Shown: piece by piece, positions 42,874-51,592 of the stretch
Numbering within the stretch: position 1 is the stretch's first letter
Layout: each line of letters begins with the position of its first letter
Source: Mucilaginibacter yixingensis
GTDB lineage: Bacteria > Bacteroidota > Bacteroidia > Sphingobacteriales > Sphingobacteriaceae
Direction of reading: 5' to 3'
DNA length: 64,000 nucleotides
Assembly: GCF_041080815.1 (NCBI RefSeq)
Contig: NZ_CP160205.1
Span: forward strand, 1,364,001 to 1,428,000
Made by a program: the position numbers and the translations under genes
Notes under the pieces: model-generated
Told to the model about the DNA's origin: nothing
Database searches by the model: none
What the model saw: the letters and a program-made list of their open reading frames with translations, nothing else

Positions 42874-43425
42874 TTAGGCTAAAGCAGGTTCTGCAACTGC
42901 TTTGGCGGTGAGTTTAATATCCAGTTCAAAATCATTGTAAATCAGGGTGTCGCCCAGGTTCAAAAAGAAATTGCCCGAACGGAACTTCATGTTGTAACGT
43001 GTACGGTCAATGATGATCTTGCCGGCGGCGGTCAGGTCGCTATCATTGGCATTTACCTCGGCTGCAAAGGTGATGGGATGGGTGATGCCTTTAATAGTCA
43101 GGTTGCCGCTTAATTGGTAAGCATTTGGGGCGATAGGCTCCGCGCCGGTAATTATCAGTTTGGCTTCGGGATATTGTTCTGACGAAAAGAAATCGTCTGA
43201 AGCCAGGTGACCGGCAAATTGGGCGTTGGTAGCCGGATCTGTAACATCAAGGATGAGGATAGACGTAGTATCAACAATGACTTCGCCACCAGTTAACTGG
43301 CCGTTGCTAAAGCTGATGCTGCCGCTTTTAATGCCGATGGTTCCGTTATGTGGGCCGGTTACTTTTCTGCCCGTCCAATCGATGCTGCTCTGAGCAGTTA
43401 CGATATCGAATTTTTGATTTTCCAT
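42874..43425 (-). CDS. YceI-family lipocalin-like protein (cytoplasmic form)
   Basis: About 183 aa from the ATG at 43425 (MENQKFDIVTAQSS); the frame opens at 43452. YceI proteins bind polyisoprenoid ligands in a lipocalin-like barrel. Conserved stretches: SIDWTGRKVTGPHNGTIGIKSG, DDFFSSEQYPEAKLIITG, LSGNLTIKGITHPITFAAE, GKIIIDRTRYNMKFRSG. No signal peptide, unlike E. coli YceI. First gene of a minus-strand operon with two FNR-type boxes upstream. Confidence 0.9.
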   Translation of the reverse strand: MENQKFDIVTAQSSIDWTGRKVTGPHNGTIGIKSGSISFSNGQLTGGEVIVDTTSILILDVTDPATNAQFAGHLASDDFFSSEQYPEAKLIITGAEPIAPNAYQLSGNLTIKGITHPITFAAEVNANDSDLTAAGKIIIDRTRYNMKFRSGNFFLNLGDTLIYNDFELDIKLTAKAVAEPALA

Positions 43426-43479
43426 TTCTTTTTTGCTTTGTTGTTGATACAAAGTTGCGACGGAAAACCGGGCCGGGCG

Positions 43480-43530
43480 TGTGACCTAGATCACATTAAA
43501 AATGAGAGGGAGGTTATATGATGTAGATCA
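43480..43530. promoter_or_regulatory. Two FNR/CRP-type boxes upstream of yceI
   Basis: TGTGACCTAGATCACA (43480-43495) is a symmetric 16-mer with the CRP-like TGTGA-N6-TCACA form and an internal TGAC-N4-ATCA. TGATGTAGATCA (43519-43530) is a perfect FNR-type TGAT-N4-ATCA. Centres are 37 bp apart, 55-100 bases before the yceI ATG. Candidate binders are the Crp/Fnr protein encoded at 43723-44295 (recognition helix RETLSR) or the REC-FNR protein at 2337-3386. Confidence 0.6.
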
Positions 43531-43630
43531 CAATTGATGTATGTTAGGCTGTATTGCGTCTTATTTTGGCCTGCGCGCACCCTTCGACAAGCTCAGGATG
43601 ACAGCCTTTGCGCACTTAAAGCGTGGGGGC

Positions 43631-43705
43631 GTAGAGCCACATATTTGTGGCTCACCGGCGATAGTTACATCATACCTGCGGGGAGCCACAAATATGTGGC
43701 TCTAC
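43631..43705. repeat. Double-palindrome repeat with GAGCCACA arms
   Basis: Arms at 43631-43653 and 43683-43705 are reverse complements over 23 bases, and each is itself a near-palindrome (GAGCCACA-tatt-TGTGGCTC). The element can form one long or two short hairpins. Family not seen elsewhere in the window. A half-copy of another repeat (CCTTCGACAAGCTCAGGATGAC) lies at about 43580-43601. Confidence 0.7.
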
Positions 43706-43722
43706 ATTAAGAAAAATATATT

Positions 43723-44295
43723 TTACGAATGATAAAGCCTGCTCAGTGTCTCTCTTGATACACCCAAGTAAGCCGCTATCAGGTTCTTCGGGACGATGTT
43801 ATAAAGTTGCGGGTACATGCGCAGCAATTCTTCATATCGGGATTTGGCATCGTTATTCATGAAAGAGAGCAGGCGCTTTTGCGAGGCTACGTAGCCTTTA
43901 TTGGTACGCCAGCGGAAGAAATGTTCAACGGCGTGGATCTCGCTGCACAGTTTTTCACGATCTGCATTGTGGAGACAGAGTACCTCGGTATCGGTAATGC
44001 AATCAACATTGATGGTGGCACGAGTGTTGGCGTACAGCGCGTTGTAGTCTGACGCCCACCAGGTAGGCATGGCAAACTGCAGGATGTACATTTTAATGTC
44101 ATCGTTAATATAGAACGATTTGAGGCAGCCTGTCAGTACAAAATACTCGGCATCTACCACATCGCCGGCAGTGATGATGGATTGTCCTTTTTTAAAGGAT
44201 TGTGGTTTGAAATGCGAAAAAAAATAATCGAACTGATCGTCGGTTAGGCTGATGGTTTTACTGATGTGATCTCGCAGAATTTCTTTAGCGCTCAT
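43723..44295 (-). CDS. Crp/Fnr-family transcriptional regulator
   Basis: 190 aa. The cNMP-binding fold spans about 15-130 (FKKGQSIITAGDVVDAEYFVLTGCLKSFY) and the C-terminal HTH about 140-190, with KNLIAAYLGVSRETLSRLYHS as recognition region. It lacks the clustered N-terminal cysteines of FNR. Members of this short Bacteroidota group often act next to their targets; it is encoded directly upstream of the yceI operon, which carries matching boxes. Confidence 0.9.
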   Translation of the reverse strand: MSAKEILRDHISKTISLTDDQFDYFFSHFKPQSFKKGQSIITAGDVVDAEYFVLTGCLKSFYINDDIKMYILQFAMPTWWASDYNALYANTRATINVDCITDTEVLCLHNADREKLCSEIHAVEHFFRWRTNKGYVASQKRLLSFMNNDAKSRYEELLRMYPQLYNIVPKNLIAAYLGVSRETLSRLYHS

Positions 44296-44361
44296 AGAAC
44301 ACTAAATTAAATAAATTCTTCGGCACAGAGGATTTGGAAAAGGTTGAATGCGAAGCTGACT

Positions 44362-44760
44362 TTAATTACAATAATCTGCGTGTAACTGCCGCAGTTTGCC
44401 GCCCGTCATAGGTTTAACCAGGTAGTTTTTTACAAACGGATAGTTCATACTTCTTTCCTGATCTAACATGCAGATTGACGATGACAGGATATGCACATCA
44501 ATCTTTTTACCAATTTGTTGATAGATTAACTTTAGGCATTCCAGAAAGTCCCAACCGCTTACCTTGGGCATTTGCAGATCGAGCAAAATAATATCCGGTA
44601 CGTGGGTAATATTATTCCCGTCAGTTTTAAGGGCATCCAGCAGATCCTGCGCATTTTCTATGTGCTGCATTTTCTGAAAAAGGCCCTCGCGCTCACAGAT
44701 TCGCTTTACGATCAAATGATCGAGCGCATTATCATCAATCATTACAATTTGTTGCTGCAT
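44362..44760 (-). CDS. Stand-alone CheY-like response regulator
   Basis: About 132 aa from the ATG at 44760 (MQQQIVMIDDNALDH); an in-frame ATG at 44820 would add a hydrophobic leader unsuited to this protein. Receiver only: acidic pocket IDDN, phospho-acceptor Asp in IILLDLQMPKVSGWDF, Lys in YLVKPMT. No output domain and no adjacent kinase, so it probably works in a phosphorelay or by protein binding. Confidence 0.88.
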   Translation of the reverse strand: MQQQIVMIDDNALDHLIVKRICEREGLFQKMQHIENAQDLLDALKTDGNNITHVPDIILLDLQMPKVSGWDFLECLKLIYQQIGKKIDVHILSSSICMLDQERSMNYPFVKNYLVKPMTGGKLRQLHADYCN

Positions 44761-44874
44761 AGTAATAGCTATTAGGCAAATAGTATGCCTGAGCGTTGTG
44801 GTCTGAAGCTGATTTTGCAAGCAAGTTGTAAAATTGATTTTAATTACTAGTCAACGTCTTCAACGCAAAAACAA

Positions 44875-44904
44875 AAAGCCGTCCTGATTGCACAGAACGG
44901 CTTT
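44875..44904 (-). terminator. Terminator downstream of the siderophore-receptor gene
   Basis: AAAGCCGT / ACGGCTTT stem with a 14-base loop. On the minus strand it is followed by TTTTGTTTTT (44874-44864). It lies 122 bases past the receptor stop. Confidence 0.7.
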
Positions 44905-44920
44905 GCGACAAGTGTGGTGC

Positions 44921-44962
44921 CTGTCTGGCCCGCACCAACGGCTGGGGCGCGGGTCAGCAGGA
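44921..44962. other. GC-rich hairpin in the 3' region of the siderophore-receptor gene
   Basis: CTGTCTGGCCCGC and GCGGGTCAGCAGG pair with a bulge around a GC-rich loop. It lies between the receptor stop (45027) and the terminator at 44875-44904, so it would be in the 3' UTR. Role unknown; RNA stabilisation is possible. Confidence 0.35.
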
Positions 44963-45026
44963 CTTATCTTGCTTACAAGTTCTTATTTCAATAGCGGTAC
45001 CGGTTTTTAGTCCCGCTCATATCTGT

Positions 45027-47369
45027 TTAAAATTTAAATGTTATGCTGGCAATCAGCTGGCGCAACTGCTGCGGATTAGCTGTGAACGATGGCGAGTAAT
45101 ACCGCTTGTTACCCAAATTGCTACCTGAAATGCCAAACCGCCATTTAGCCTGATCATAAAATACTGAGGCGTTAAACAACACGAATGAAGGGATGACGAT
45201 GGTGTTATTCAGATCATAATAACTTTTTTCTGAATAGTTGGCACCGGCGCCAAAGCCCACATCGGCCAGTGGGTTGCCGGGCTGAAATTTGTAGCTTGCC
45301 CAAACGTTAGCCACGTTGCGCGGTGTGCCTGTTACATCTTTACCCACGCCTGATGCCGCGCGGGTATACTGGTTTTTGTTGTAAACATAACCTGCCAGCA
45401 GGTTCAGGCCCGGTGCAGGGTTAGCCGTAACGCTGGCTTCTACACCCTGACTTTTCTGTGTGCCATCCTGTAGGGCAAAATTGTTTTCATAACGGACGGA
45501 GTTATCAATATTTATCTGGTAGTAGCTTAAACTGGCCGATACCAGTCCGTGTACCACATCCAGCTTAACGCCGCCTTCTAACTGCCGGGCAAACTCTGGT
45601 TTTAGCACAACGGTGGTGCCGTCGGGTTGTACTGCCGGGCCGTTGTTGGTAAAGCCGCTCATGTAGTTGCCAAAAAGAGAGATGCGGTCTTTAATAGGCT
45701 GATAGATCAATCCAAACTTTGGCGTTACTGATGTTTGGCTGTAGCCATCGGTGCCCTGTAACTGGTAGCGGTCTACACGGGCGCTTAGCAGTACCATCAG
45801 GTTATCGGTCAGGTTAACCAGGTCAGACGCATAAGTGGCATACTGATTGACATTGTTAAGGAACATGCCGGGGGTAGATGCCTGTAGCGCTGCGTCGGCA
45901 ATGGGTTTAGTTACCGGGGTGTAGGGCTTGGTGATGTCTATCAGGTCTACATCGGCAAAATCATAAGTAAAATCGGTACGGGTGTGGGTATAATCCAGTC
46001 CCCATACAAAACGGTTGCGCAGGCCGCCTATGTTGAAATCGCCGTGCAGGTTGTGTTGGATATCGCTGTTTATGGTAGTTATAGGGCCGTACAACGCAAT
46101 GCTTCGGTCAATATGCGTTGCATCTGTAAAAGTAGGGTAGTACTGGTAGCTATGCTCAACACGCTCATTGTTGACCGAGATATTGGTTTGCGAGTACCAG
46201 TGCTCGTTAAACTTATAATTGGCCTGGAAATAAGTGCGGAGGGTAGAGGCCACGGCGTTCAGGTCATCATTATACAGTACAGATTTATAATCCAGCGGAA
46301 TCTGGTTGATGTTTTTTACGTTGAGCGCATTAAACACCAGGTAAGGCGTTTTGGTCAGGTCTTCCTTATAAGCTTCCACATCAAATTGAAGCGTCAACTT
46401 GTCGCTGGCCTTGAAGGTAAGGCTGGGGGCGAAGGTGGTGGTATTGTTATGCCCGGTAGTAAGGAAACTTTGCTCGCGGTTAACGGCGGCGTTGGTACGC
46501 AGCAATACAGTTTTATCGGCATTAAGCGGTGTATTGATGTCAACAGTGGCTCTACTTAAGCCGAACGTCCCCATAGAGTAATTTACCTCACCTTTAAAAG
46601 TATCGAAAGGTTTTTTGGTGACCATGTTGATGGCGCCGCCATAGCTGGATACCACATTGCCGAACAGTACGGCCGATGGCCCTTTCAGTACTTCAAAATG
46701 ATCGATATTAACCGGATCTACCCCCGAGCGACCAGCACCGATAAACTGTACACCATTACGTGCGGCAACTTCGGCAGTGAAACCACGTAGGGTGATACTG
46801 GTGCCGCCAGCCGGGTCTTTAGATGGTACCGCGCCAGGTACGTTAGCTAAAGCTTGCGATATGTTGACCACCTGCTGCTCTTTCATCACATCGCTGGTCA
46901 CTACGCTGTAGATCTGTGGGTTTTCCAGGTTACTGAGTGGTAATTTGGCTACATCCTGACTGCCTTTGCGGGTAAATTTGTTCACCTTGCCAGATGATAC
47001 CACTACTTCTTGCAGGCGTTGATTGCTTTCTGTAAGGGTAAAGTTTTCTGTAGATGTATTGCCGGAAGTAACGGTAACCTGGCGGTTCTGTGTGCCCAGC
47101 CCGGTAAAGCTGGCTACCAGGGTATAAGTGCCCGGAGCGATGTTGTTTATACTGTAATGGCCGTTTTTGCTAACGGTTGCGCCTTTGGTTGTACCTTGCA
47201 AACTGATGTTTACAAACTCGGCAGGCTTGCCGTCTGATGTTTCTACCCGGCCTTTAATGCTGCCGTTTTGTGCGAAGGCGAAGGTTGTTAAAAAGAGGAG
47301 CAGGAGGGTAGCTGAAAATTTTGTTGAAAAGAATGAAAGCGGTTTTTTACTGCATAGTAAAGAATCCAT
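45027..47369 (-). CDS. TonB-dependent siderophore-type receptor
   Basis: 780 aa. Signal peptide (LLLFLTTFAFAQ), CarboxypepD_reg-like domain (about 36-120; SIKGRVETSDGKPAEFVNISL), plug (about 145-265; PQIYSVVTSDVMKEQQVVNISQALANVPGA and HFEVLKGPSAVLFGN as in FhuA/FpvA-type siderophore receptors), then a barrel ending ITFKF. Likely imports ferric-siderophore complexes. No siderophore biosynthesis or Fe-permease genes are in this window, so it probably uses xenosiderophores. Confidence 0.88.
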   Translation of the reverse strand: MDSLLCSKKPLSFFSTKFSATLLLLFLTTFAFAQNGSIKGRVETSDGKPAEFVNISLQGTTKGATVSKNGHYSINNIAPGTYTLVASFTGLGTQNRQVTVTSGNTSTENFTLTESNQRLQEVVVSSGKVNKFTRKGSQDVAKLPLSNLENPQIYSVVTSDVMKEQQVVNISQALANVPGAVPSKDPAGGTSITLRGFTAEVAARNGVQFIGAGRSGVDPVNIDHFEVLKGPSAVLFGNVVSSYGGAINMVTKKPFDTFKGEVNYSMGTFGLSRATVDINTPLNADKTVLLRTNAAVNREQSFLTTGHNNTTTFAPSLTFKASDKLTLQFDVEAYKEDLTKTPYLVFNALNVKNINQIPLDYKSVLYNDDLNAVASTLRTYFQANYKFNEHWYSQTNISVNNERVEHSYQYYPTFTDATHIDRSIALYGPITTINSDIQHNLHGDFNIGGLRNRFVWGLDYTHTRTDFTYDFADVDLIDITKPYTPVTKPIADAALQASTPGMFLNNVNQYATYASDLVNLTDNLMVLLSARVDRYQLQGTDGYSQTSVTPKFGLIYQPIKDRISLFGNYMSGFTNNGPAVQPDGTTVVLKPEFARQLEGGVKLDVVHGLVSASLSYYQINIDNSVRYENNFALQDGTQKSQGVEASVTANPAPGLNLLAGYVYNKNQYTRAASGVGKDVTGTPRNVANVWASYKFQPGNPLADVGFGAGANYSEKSYYDLNNTIVIPSFVLFNASVFYDQAKWRFGISGSNLGNKRYYSPSFTANPQQLRQLIASITFKF

Positions 47370-47414
47370 AGTTTTGATGCAATGATTAATGGGTTGAAGA
47401 ATCTGTTAACATGT

Positions 47415-47448
47415 GCCCGGTGTGATGTTTGGCGACGGATCACCGGGC
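47415..47448. other. Hairpin in the leader of the siderophore-receptor gene
   Basis: GCCCGGTG / CACCGGGC 8-bp stem with an 18-base loop, 46-79 bases before the receptor ATG. A TTTTT run follows on the plus strand only (47449-47453), so it looks like a terminator for plus-strand transcription, or is a structured 5' leader of the receptor mRNA. The rest of 47370-47646 is AT-rich with no gene. Confidence 0.4.
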
Positions 47449-47646
47449 TTTTTATTGAAGAAGTGTTACATAGGCAATGCGTATTTAGCGCAAAGTAATA
47501 TGTTATTTAGAATAAATCCAAATAAAAATAAATTCAGATGAAAAATGCCAGATATTGACAACCTCTGCCAAGAAATATGTTCAGCGATTTCTGAAAAAAG
47601 GGAAGAAATTAAGTGTTAAAATGAGCTGCAGTTAATAGCACCCTAA

Positions 47647-48222
47647 TCATTTTAGAGGCCATGCACTGTAGTAACTCAGTATTTTATAGTTACCAGCAAC
47701 CCTGCCAAATACAAAGCCAAATTCAGTTTCTTTACCGTTATCCTGCGTGTAGTGCATGTTTAGTTCATAGAGGGTGCTGCCTTTGTCGGTAGCCTGGCGA
47801 AGGCGTTTGTAATAATCCTCGGGTGTGGTTTTATCTATCTGAGAAAGGTTCTCATCTGTGCTGCGCGGTATTAGTTCAACGGCATCTTTAGAGAAAATAA
47901 CGTCAATGTGTTTTTGTAGTTCGGGGCGATCCATCAGTCCGTCGGCGCGGTTTATATTGGTGTTGCGCAGGTCTTCATTATTCCATTGAGGGAGGGTTTG
48001 TACGGGGTAGTTAAACATGCCAGCCAGTTGCGTCAGGTTTCTTTGCTTTACCGTGTTTTTGAATACTACCAGAAACTTTCTAAACAACAACTCATCGTCT
48101 GGCATTGCTGATGCGGACGCAATACCCCTCACTGCCGGAGCCTGGTGGCTTTTGTTAGCGCTATAAGCCGACGATAGCATTGATGCCAATGCGGTGATAC
48201 ATATAACGGTTTTAAGATTCAT
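47647..48222 (-). CDS. Unrecognised secreted protein
   Basis: 191 aa, not recognised by family. A signal peptide is clear (MNLKTVICITALASMLSSAYS). The mature part begins with a helix (DELLFRKFLVVFKNTVKQRNLTQLAGMFNYPV), a pattern seen in small exported proteins with NTF2-like cores; the C-terminal strands (TEFGFVFGRVAGNYKILSYYSAWPLK) also fit that fold. Divergent from the large receptor gene at 48779. Function unknown. Confidence 0.7.
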   Translation of the reverse strand: MNLKTVICITALASMLSSAYSANKSHQAPAVRGIASASAMPDDELLFRKFLVVFKNTVKQRNLTQLAGMFNYPVQTLPQWNNEDLRNTNINRADGLMDRPELQKHIDVIFSKDAVELIPRSTDENLSQIDKTTPEDYYKRLRQATDKGSTLYELNMHYTQDNGKETEFGFVFGRVAGNYKILSYYSAWPLK

Positions 48223-48778
48223 CCGGTTTGTTTTCTTGTATATGGTCGGGGCTATTGCTGTTAGGCGTTTTTCTTATAAGTTAAACAGAGGGGTGTGTAA
48301 ATAGTTTCAGATTAAACCCTTGCGAGAGGACTGTAGGATGTGTAAATAGTTTGACTGGAAAAGCCCTTGGCGTCATTTAAACGCGGTTAATCCTTATCGC
48401 TAGTTTAATCTTTTTGTTAAGTAAGAACCGTAAACATGCCTCGACCGGTTTATGGGCAATTTTTGATAAGCCTTAATTAAAACCCATTAACAAATTAATA
48501 AATTTTAAGCTTGTACGCTCATGTTGTCTTAATGTTTGTGGTGCTTGTGTTATCTTTTTAGTAAAAGTTAACGGTGTAAATGATGGGTAGATAACATTTG
48601 ATTTAATATATGGTAACGTAATGATAATAGATTGTTTTTTGCTAAAGCATTGATGGTTAGATTTTTGAGCTAAAATCAGCTCTTGGTAAGATTAACGGTA
48701 TGTAATCATTCCATTAAGGTTTTTTAGACGCTTGTTTTCGCCTGAAGTTTCGGGGCATCTTTGCCGAAAATTTAATCC
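48223..48778. other. AT-rich divergent intergenic region with a 14-bp direct repeat
   Basis: No gene is visible in these 556 bases. TGTGTAAATAGTTT occurs at 48294-48307 and again at 48339-48352, 45 bp apart. A -7-like CATCTTTG at 48756-48763 with CTTG 21 bases before it could serve the receptor gene, which starts 15 bases later. The repeats may bind a regulator of the divergent genes. Confidence 0.45.
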
Positions 48779-51544
48779 ATGCGGAAACCTTTACTCTGTT
48801 TATTCGTATTAATCGGTTTTTTCTTTACCGCCTCTGCTCAGTCCAACATTAATGTTAAGGGCATATTAACAGACCGCGCCACCGGCGAGCGTTTGATAGG
48901 AGCCACCGTTGCCACAACCGGCGCTGCTGCCAGCACCGGCCTGGATGGTTCATTCAGCCTTCATCTTCATAAAACGGGCAGCTATATCTTCCGCTGCAGC
49001 TATATTGGTTACCGTTCGATTGATACTACCATCAATGTTGCAGGCAACATGCGGATGGTAATTCGCCTGAACAGCGCAGCCTCTGAACTGAAAATAGTAA
49101 ACATTGCCGGCCGCCGCGACCGTGAAAGCGAGGCTTCTGCTAAAACAGATGAGAAAAACGCACCGCAGGTACTTAACGTAGTATCGGCAAAAACAATCCA
49201 GCTTTCACCTGATATTATTGTGGCTAACGTGCTGCAGCGTGTTTCTGGCGTATCTATAGAACGCAGCAGCAGCGGCGATGGCCGTTATGCCATCATCCGC
49301 GGTATGAACCAGCGTTACAGCTATACCCTGGTAAACGGTATCAAAATTCCTACTACAGACCCTAAAAACCGTTACGTTCCGCTTGATATTTTCCCTGCGG
49401 AGCTGGTAGAGCGTATAGAGGTTAGCAAAACGCTTACTCCAAATATGGAAGGTGATGCTGTGGGTGGTGTAGTAAATCTGGTGATGAAAAACGCACCAGA
49501 CAAACTGTATGTTAATGCAAGCTTATCAACAGGCTACAGCCAGAATCTGTTCAACACGCCTTTCAAATACTTCCCGGTAAGTGCAATTAATAAGCAATCG
49601 CCTTATATGGCAAATGGGCCGTTATACCAAGCCAAACCAAGCGATTTTACCCGCGATAACCTGAATTTTACTAACAAAAACTTTACGCCAAATACCCTGG
49701 CCAGCCTCTCTATCGGTAACCGTTTCTTTGATAAAAAACTGGGCGTGATGATAGGCGGCTCTTACCAGGATACTTACAAAGGTTATACCTCCATATTCAG
49801 CCCGGCAGACCCTGTGGACCAGACAGGTGGAGACAAGCAACTGGCTATACAAATTAAGCATGCCAATTTCCGCACTTACTCTACCCACCTAACCCGTGTG
49901 GGTCTGAACGGTAAGGTTGATTATCAGTTAGCGCCTGGCCAAAAGCTGAGTTTAAATGGTTTTTATGCTATGTTGGATGAAGCACAATCGCGCTTAACTA
50001 CAGATACTATACAAACAGGTATCAACGCCCGCCCAACGGTAGGCTTAGGCCAGGTATGGTATTATGGACGATCAACCTACCAGCGTCAAACCGTGGGCAG
50101 CGCTTCCTTGCAGGGCGAACACCGCATTTTGTCAGATTTAAAATTTGACTGGACCGGTGCCTACTCAAAGGCCACTAACAATGCACCAGATTGGGCCGAA
50201 TATGAATATGACGGCGGCTATTACGCAGATAGCAATAACCCTACACCTTACACTCATCCGGGTGTTTTGCAAAACTACAACCGTATCTGGGAGCGTACCA
50301 ATGACCGCGACCTGTCTGGTTATGCTAATCTTGCTTACAATAATCATATCGGCGATATTCCGTTCACCATCACTGCCGGTGGCATGTATCGCGATAAAGA
50401 CCGCGATAACAGCTACCAGAATTATGAATTGCGTCCGGTGCAAACGAGTTCCTCACCACAGGTATGGACCAATATTTATGATTTTCAATGGACCGTGTTC
50501 AATCCAGATGGTTCGCCGGGTAATGCCAACACTTATACCGCTACCGAAAAAATTACTGCCGGCTATGGTATGTTAAAATTCAACGTCAATAAGCTGGAAA
50601 CGATAATTGGCGCAAGGGTAGAAAACACCGAGCAATCTTTTGTTACGCAGTTGCCGCCAACCATTGCAGGTAAAACCGGCAATATTTCTTATAGCGATAT
50701 GATGCCGAGCGCTCACTTTAAATATGCGCTGAACGACAAAGCAAATCTGCGTTTATCATACTTCGCGTCTATTAACCGCCCATCCTTCTTTGAGTTATTG
50801 CCTGTTGGTGATGGGCACCAGGATGCTGATTTTACCGTACAAGGCAACCCTTACCTGAAACACGCCACTGCCGATAACTTTGACCTGCGTTACGAGCTTT
50901 TCCCTGGCGGTTCAGAGCAGTTATTGCTGGGCGCATTCTATAAGCATTTAAATAACGCTATTGAGTACGGTTTTACAGATAAGACCTCAGATACTTACAC
51001 CCCGCAAAACTTTGGCGACGCTGTTAACTACGGCCTGGAGTTTGTGTTTGAAAAATACATCCGCAAGTTTGGTTTCCGTGCAAACTATACCTATACCAAC
51101 TCCAGCATTACTACTGTAAAGAAAACAACGGTAGATGCAACGGCCGGTACCGTTAATCAAACTCGTCCGCTGCAAGGCCAGTCGGCACATGTGGCCAATG
51201 CTGCCCTGTTATATAAAGACACCAAAAACGGACTTGATCTGCAGCTGGCCTGGCAATATACCGGCTCACGCATATCGCTGGTATCGTCATATTATAATTT
51301 TGATGAGTGGCAAAAACCGCTGAGCATGTTCGACTTCTCGGCCGAGAAGAAATTTGCTAAAAGATTCTCTGTGTTTGCCAAAGTGCAAAACCTGCTCAAC
51401 ACTGCAGATGAGTTTTATTTCAAAAAAACGGTTGTTAACCCAGTGCCGGTATCATACCAAACTCCGGGAAGTGCTACCACGCTTTCACACCGTAACCAAT
51501 ATGGACAGAACTATCAGTTAGGTCTGCGCTATATCCTTAATTAA
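48779..51544 (+). CDS. TonB-dependent receptor with carboxypeptidase-regulatory-like domain
   Basis: 921 aa outer-membrane receptor. Signal peptide (LFVLIGFFFTASAQ), CarboxypepD_reg-like domain (about 22-105; NVKGILTDRATGERLIGATV), plug (about 130-240; VLQRVSGVSIERSSSGDGRYAIIRGM and RIEVSKTLTPNMEGDAVGG), barrel ending in LGLRYILN. Downstream genes encode lipoproteins including a metallophosphoesterase, so an organic-phosphate or other phosphorus-containing ligand is possible (inference). Confidence 0.9.
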   Translation: MRKPLLCLFVLIGFFFTASAQSNINVKGILTDRATGERLIGATVATTGAAASTGLDGSFSLHLHKTGSYIFRCSYIGYRSIDTTINVAGNMRMVIRLNSAASELKIVNIAGRRDRESEASAKTDEKNAPQVLNVVSAKTIQLSPDIIVANVLQRVSGVSIERSSSGDGRYAIIRGMNQRYSYTLVNGIKIPTTDPKNRYVPLDIFPAELVERIEVSKTLTPNMEGDAVGGVVNLVMKNAPDKLYVNASLSTGYSQNLFNTPFKYFPVSAINKQSPYMANGPLYQAKPSDFTRDNLNFTNKNFTPNTLASLSIGNRFFDKKLGVMIGGSYQDTYKGYTSIFSPADPVDQTGGDKQLAIQIKHANFRTYSTHLTRVGLNGKVDYQLAPGQKLSLNGFYAMLDEAQSRLTTDTIQTGINARPTVGLGQVWYYGRSTYQRQTVGSASLQGEHRILSDLKFDWTGAYSKATNNAPDWAEYEYDGGYYADSNNPTPYTHPGVLQNYNRIWERTNDRDLSGYANLAYNNHIGDIPFTITAGGMYRDKDRDNSYQNYELRPVQTSSSPQVWTNIYDFQWTVFNPDGSPGNANTYTATEKITAGYGMLKFNVNKLETIIGARVENTEQSFVTQLPPTIAGKTGNISYSDMMPSAHFKYALNDKANLRLSYFASINRPSFFELLPVGDGHQDADFTVQGNPYLKHATADNFDLRYELFPGGSEQLLLGAFYKHLNNAIEYGFTDKTSDTYTPQNFGDAVNYGLEFVFEKYIRKFGFRANYTYTNSSITTVKKTTVDATAGTVNQTRPLQGQSAHVANAALLYKDTKNGLDLQLAWQYTGSRISLVSSYYNFDEWQKPLSMFDFSAEKKFAKRFSVFAKVQNLLNTADEFYFKKTVVNPVPVSYQTPGSATTLSHRNQYGQNYQLGLRYILN

Positions 51545-51592
51545 GACACACACACATACTGTATAAGTAACAAATCAAAAACAATAATTTTT

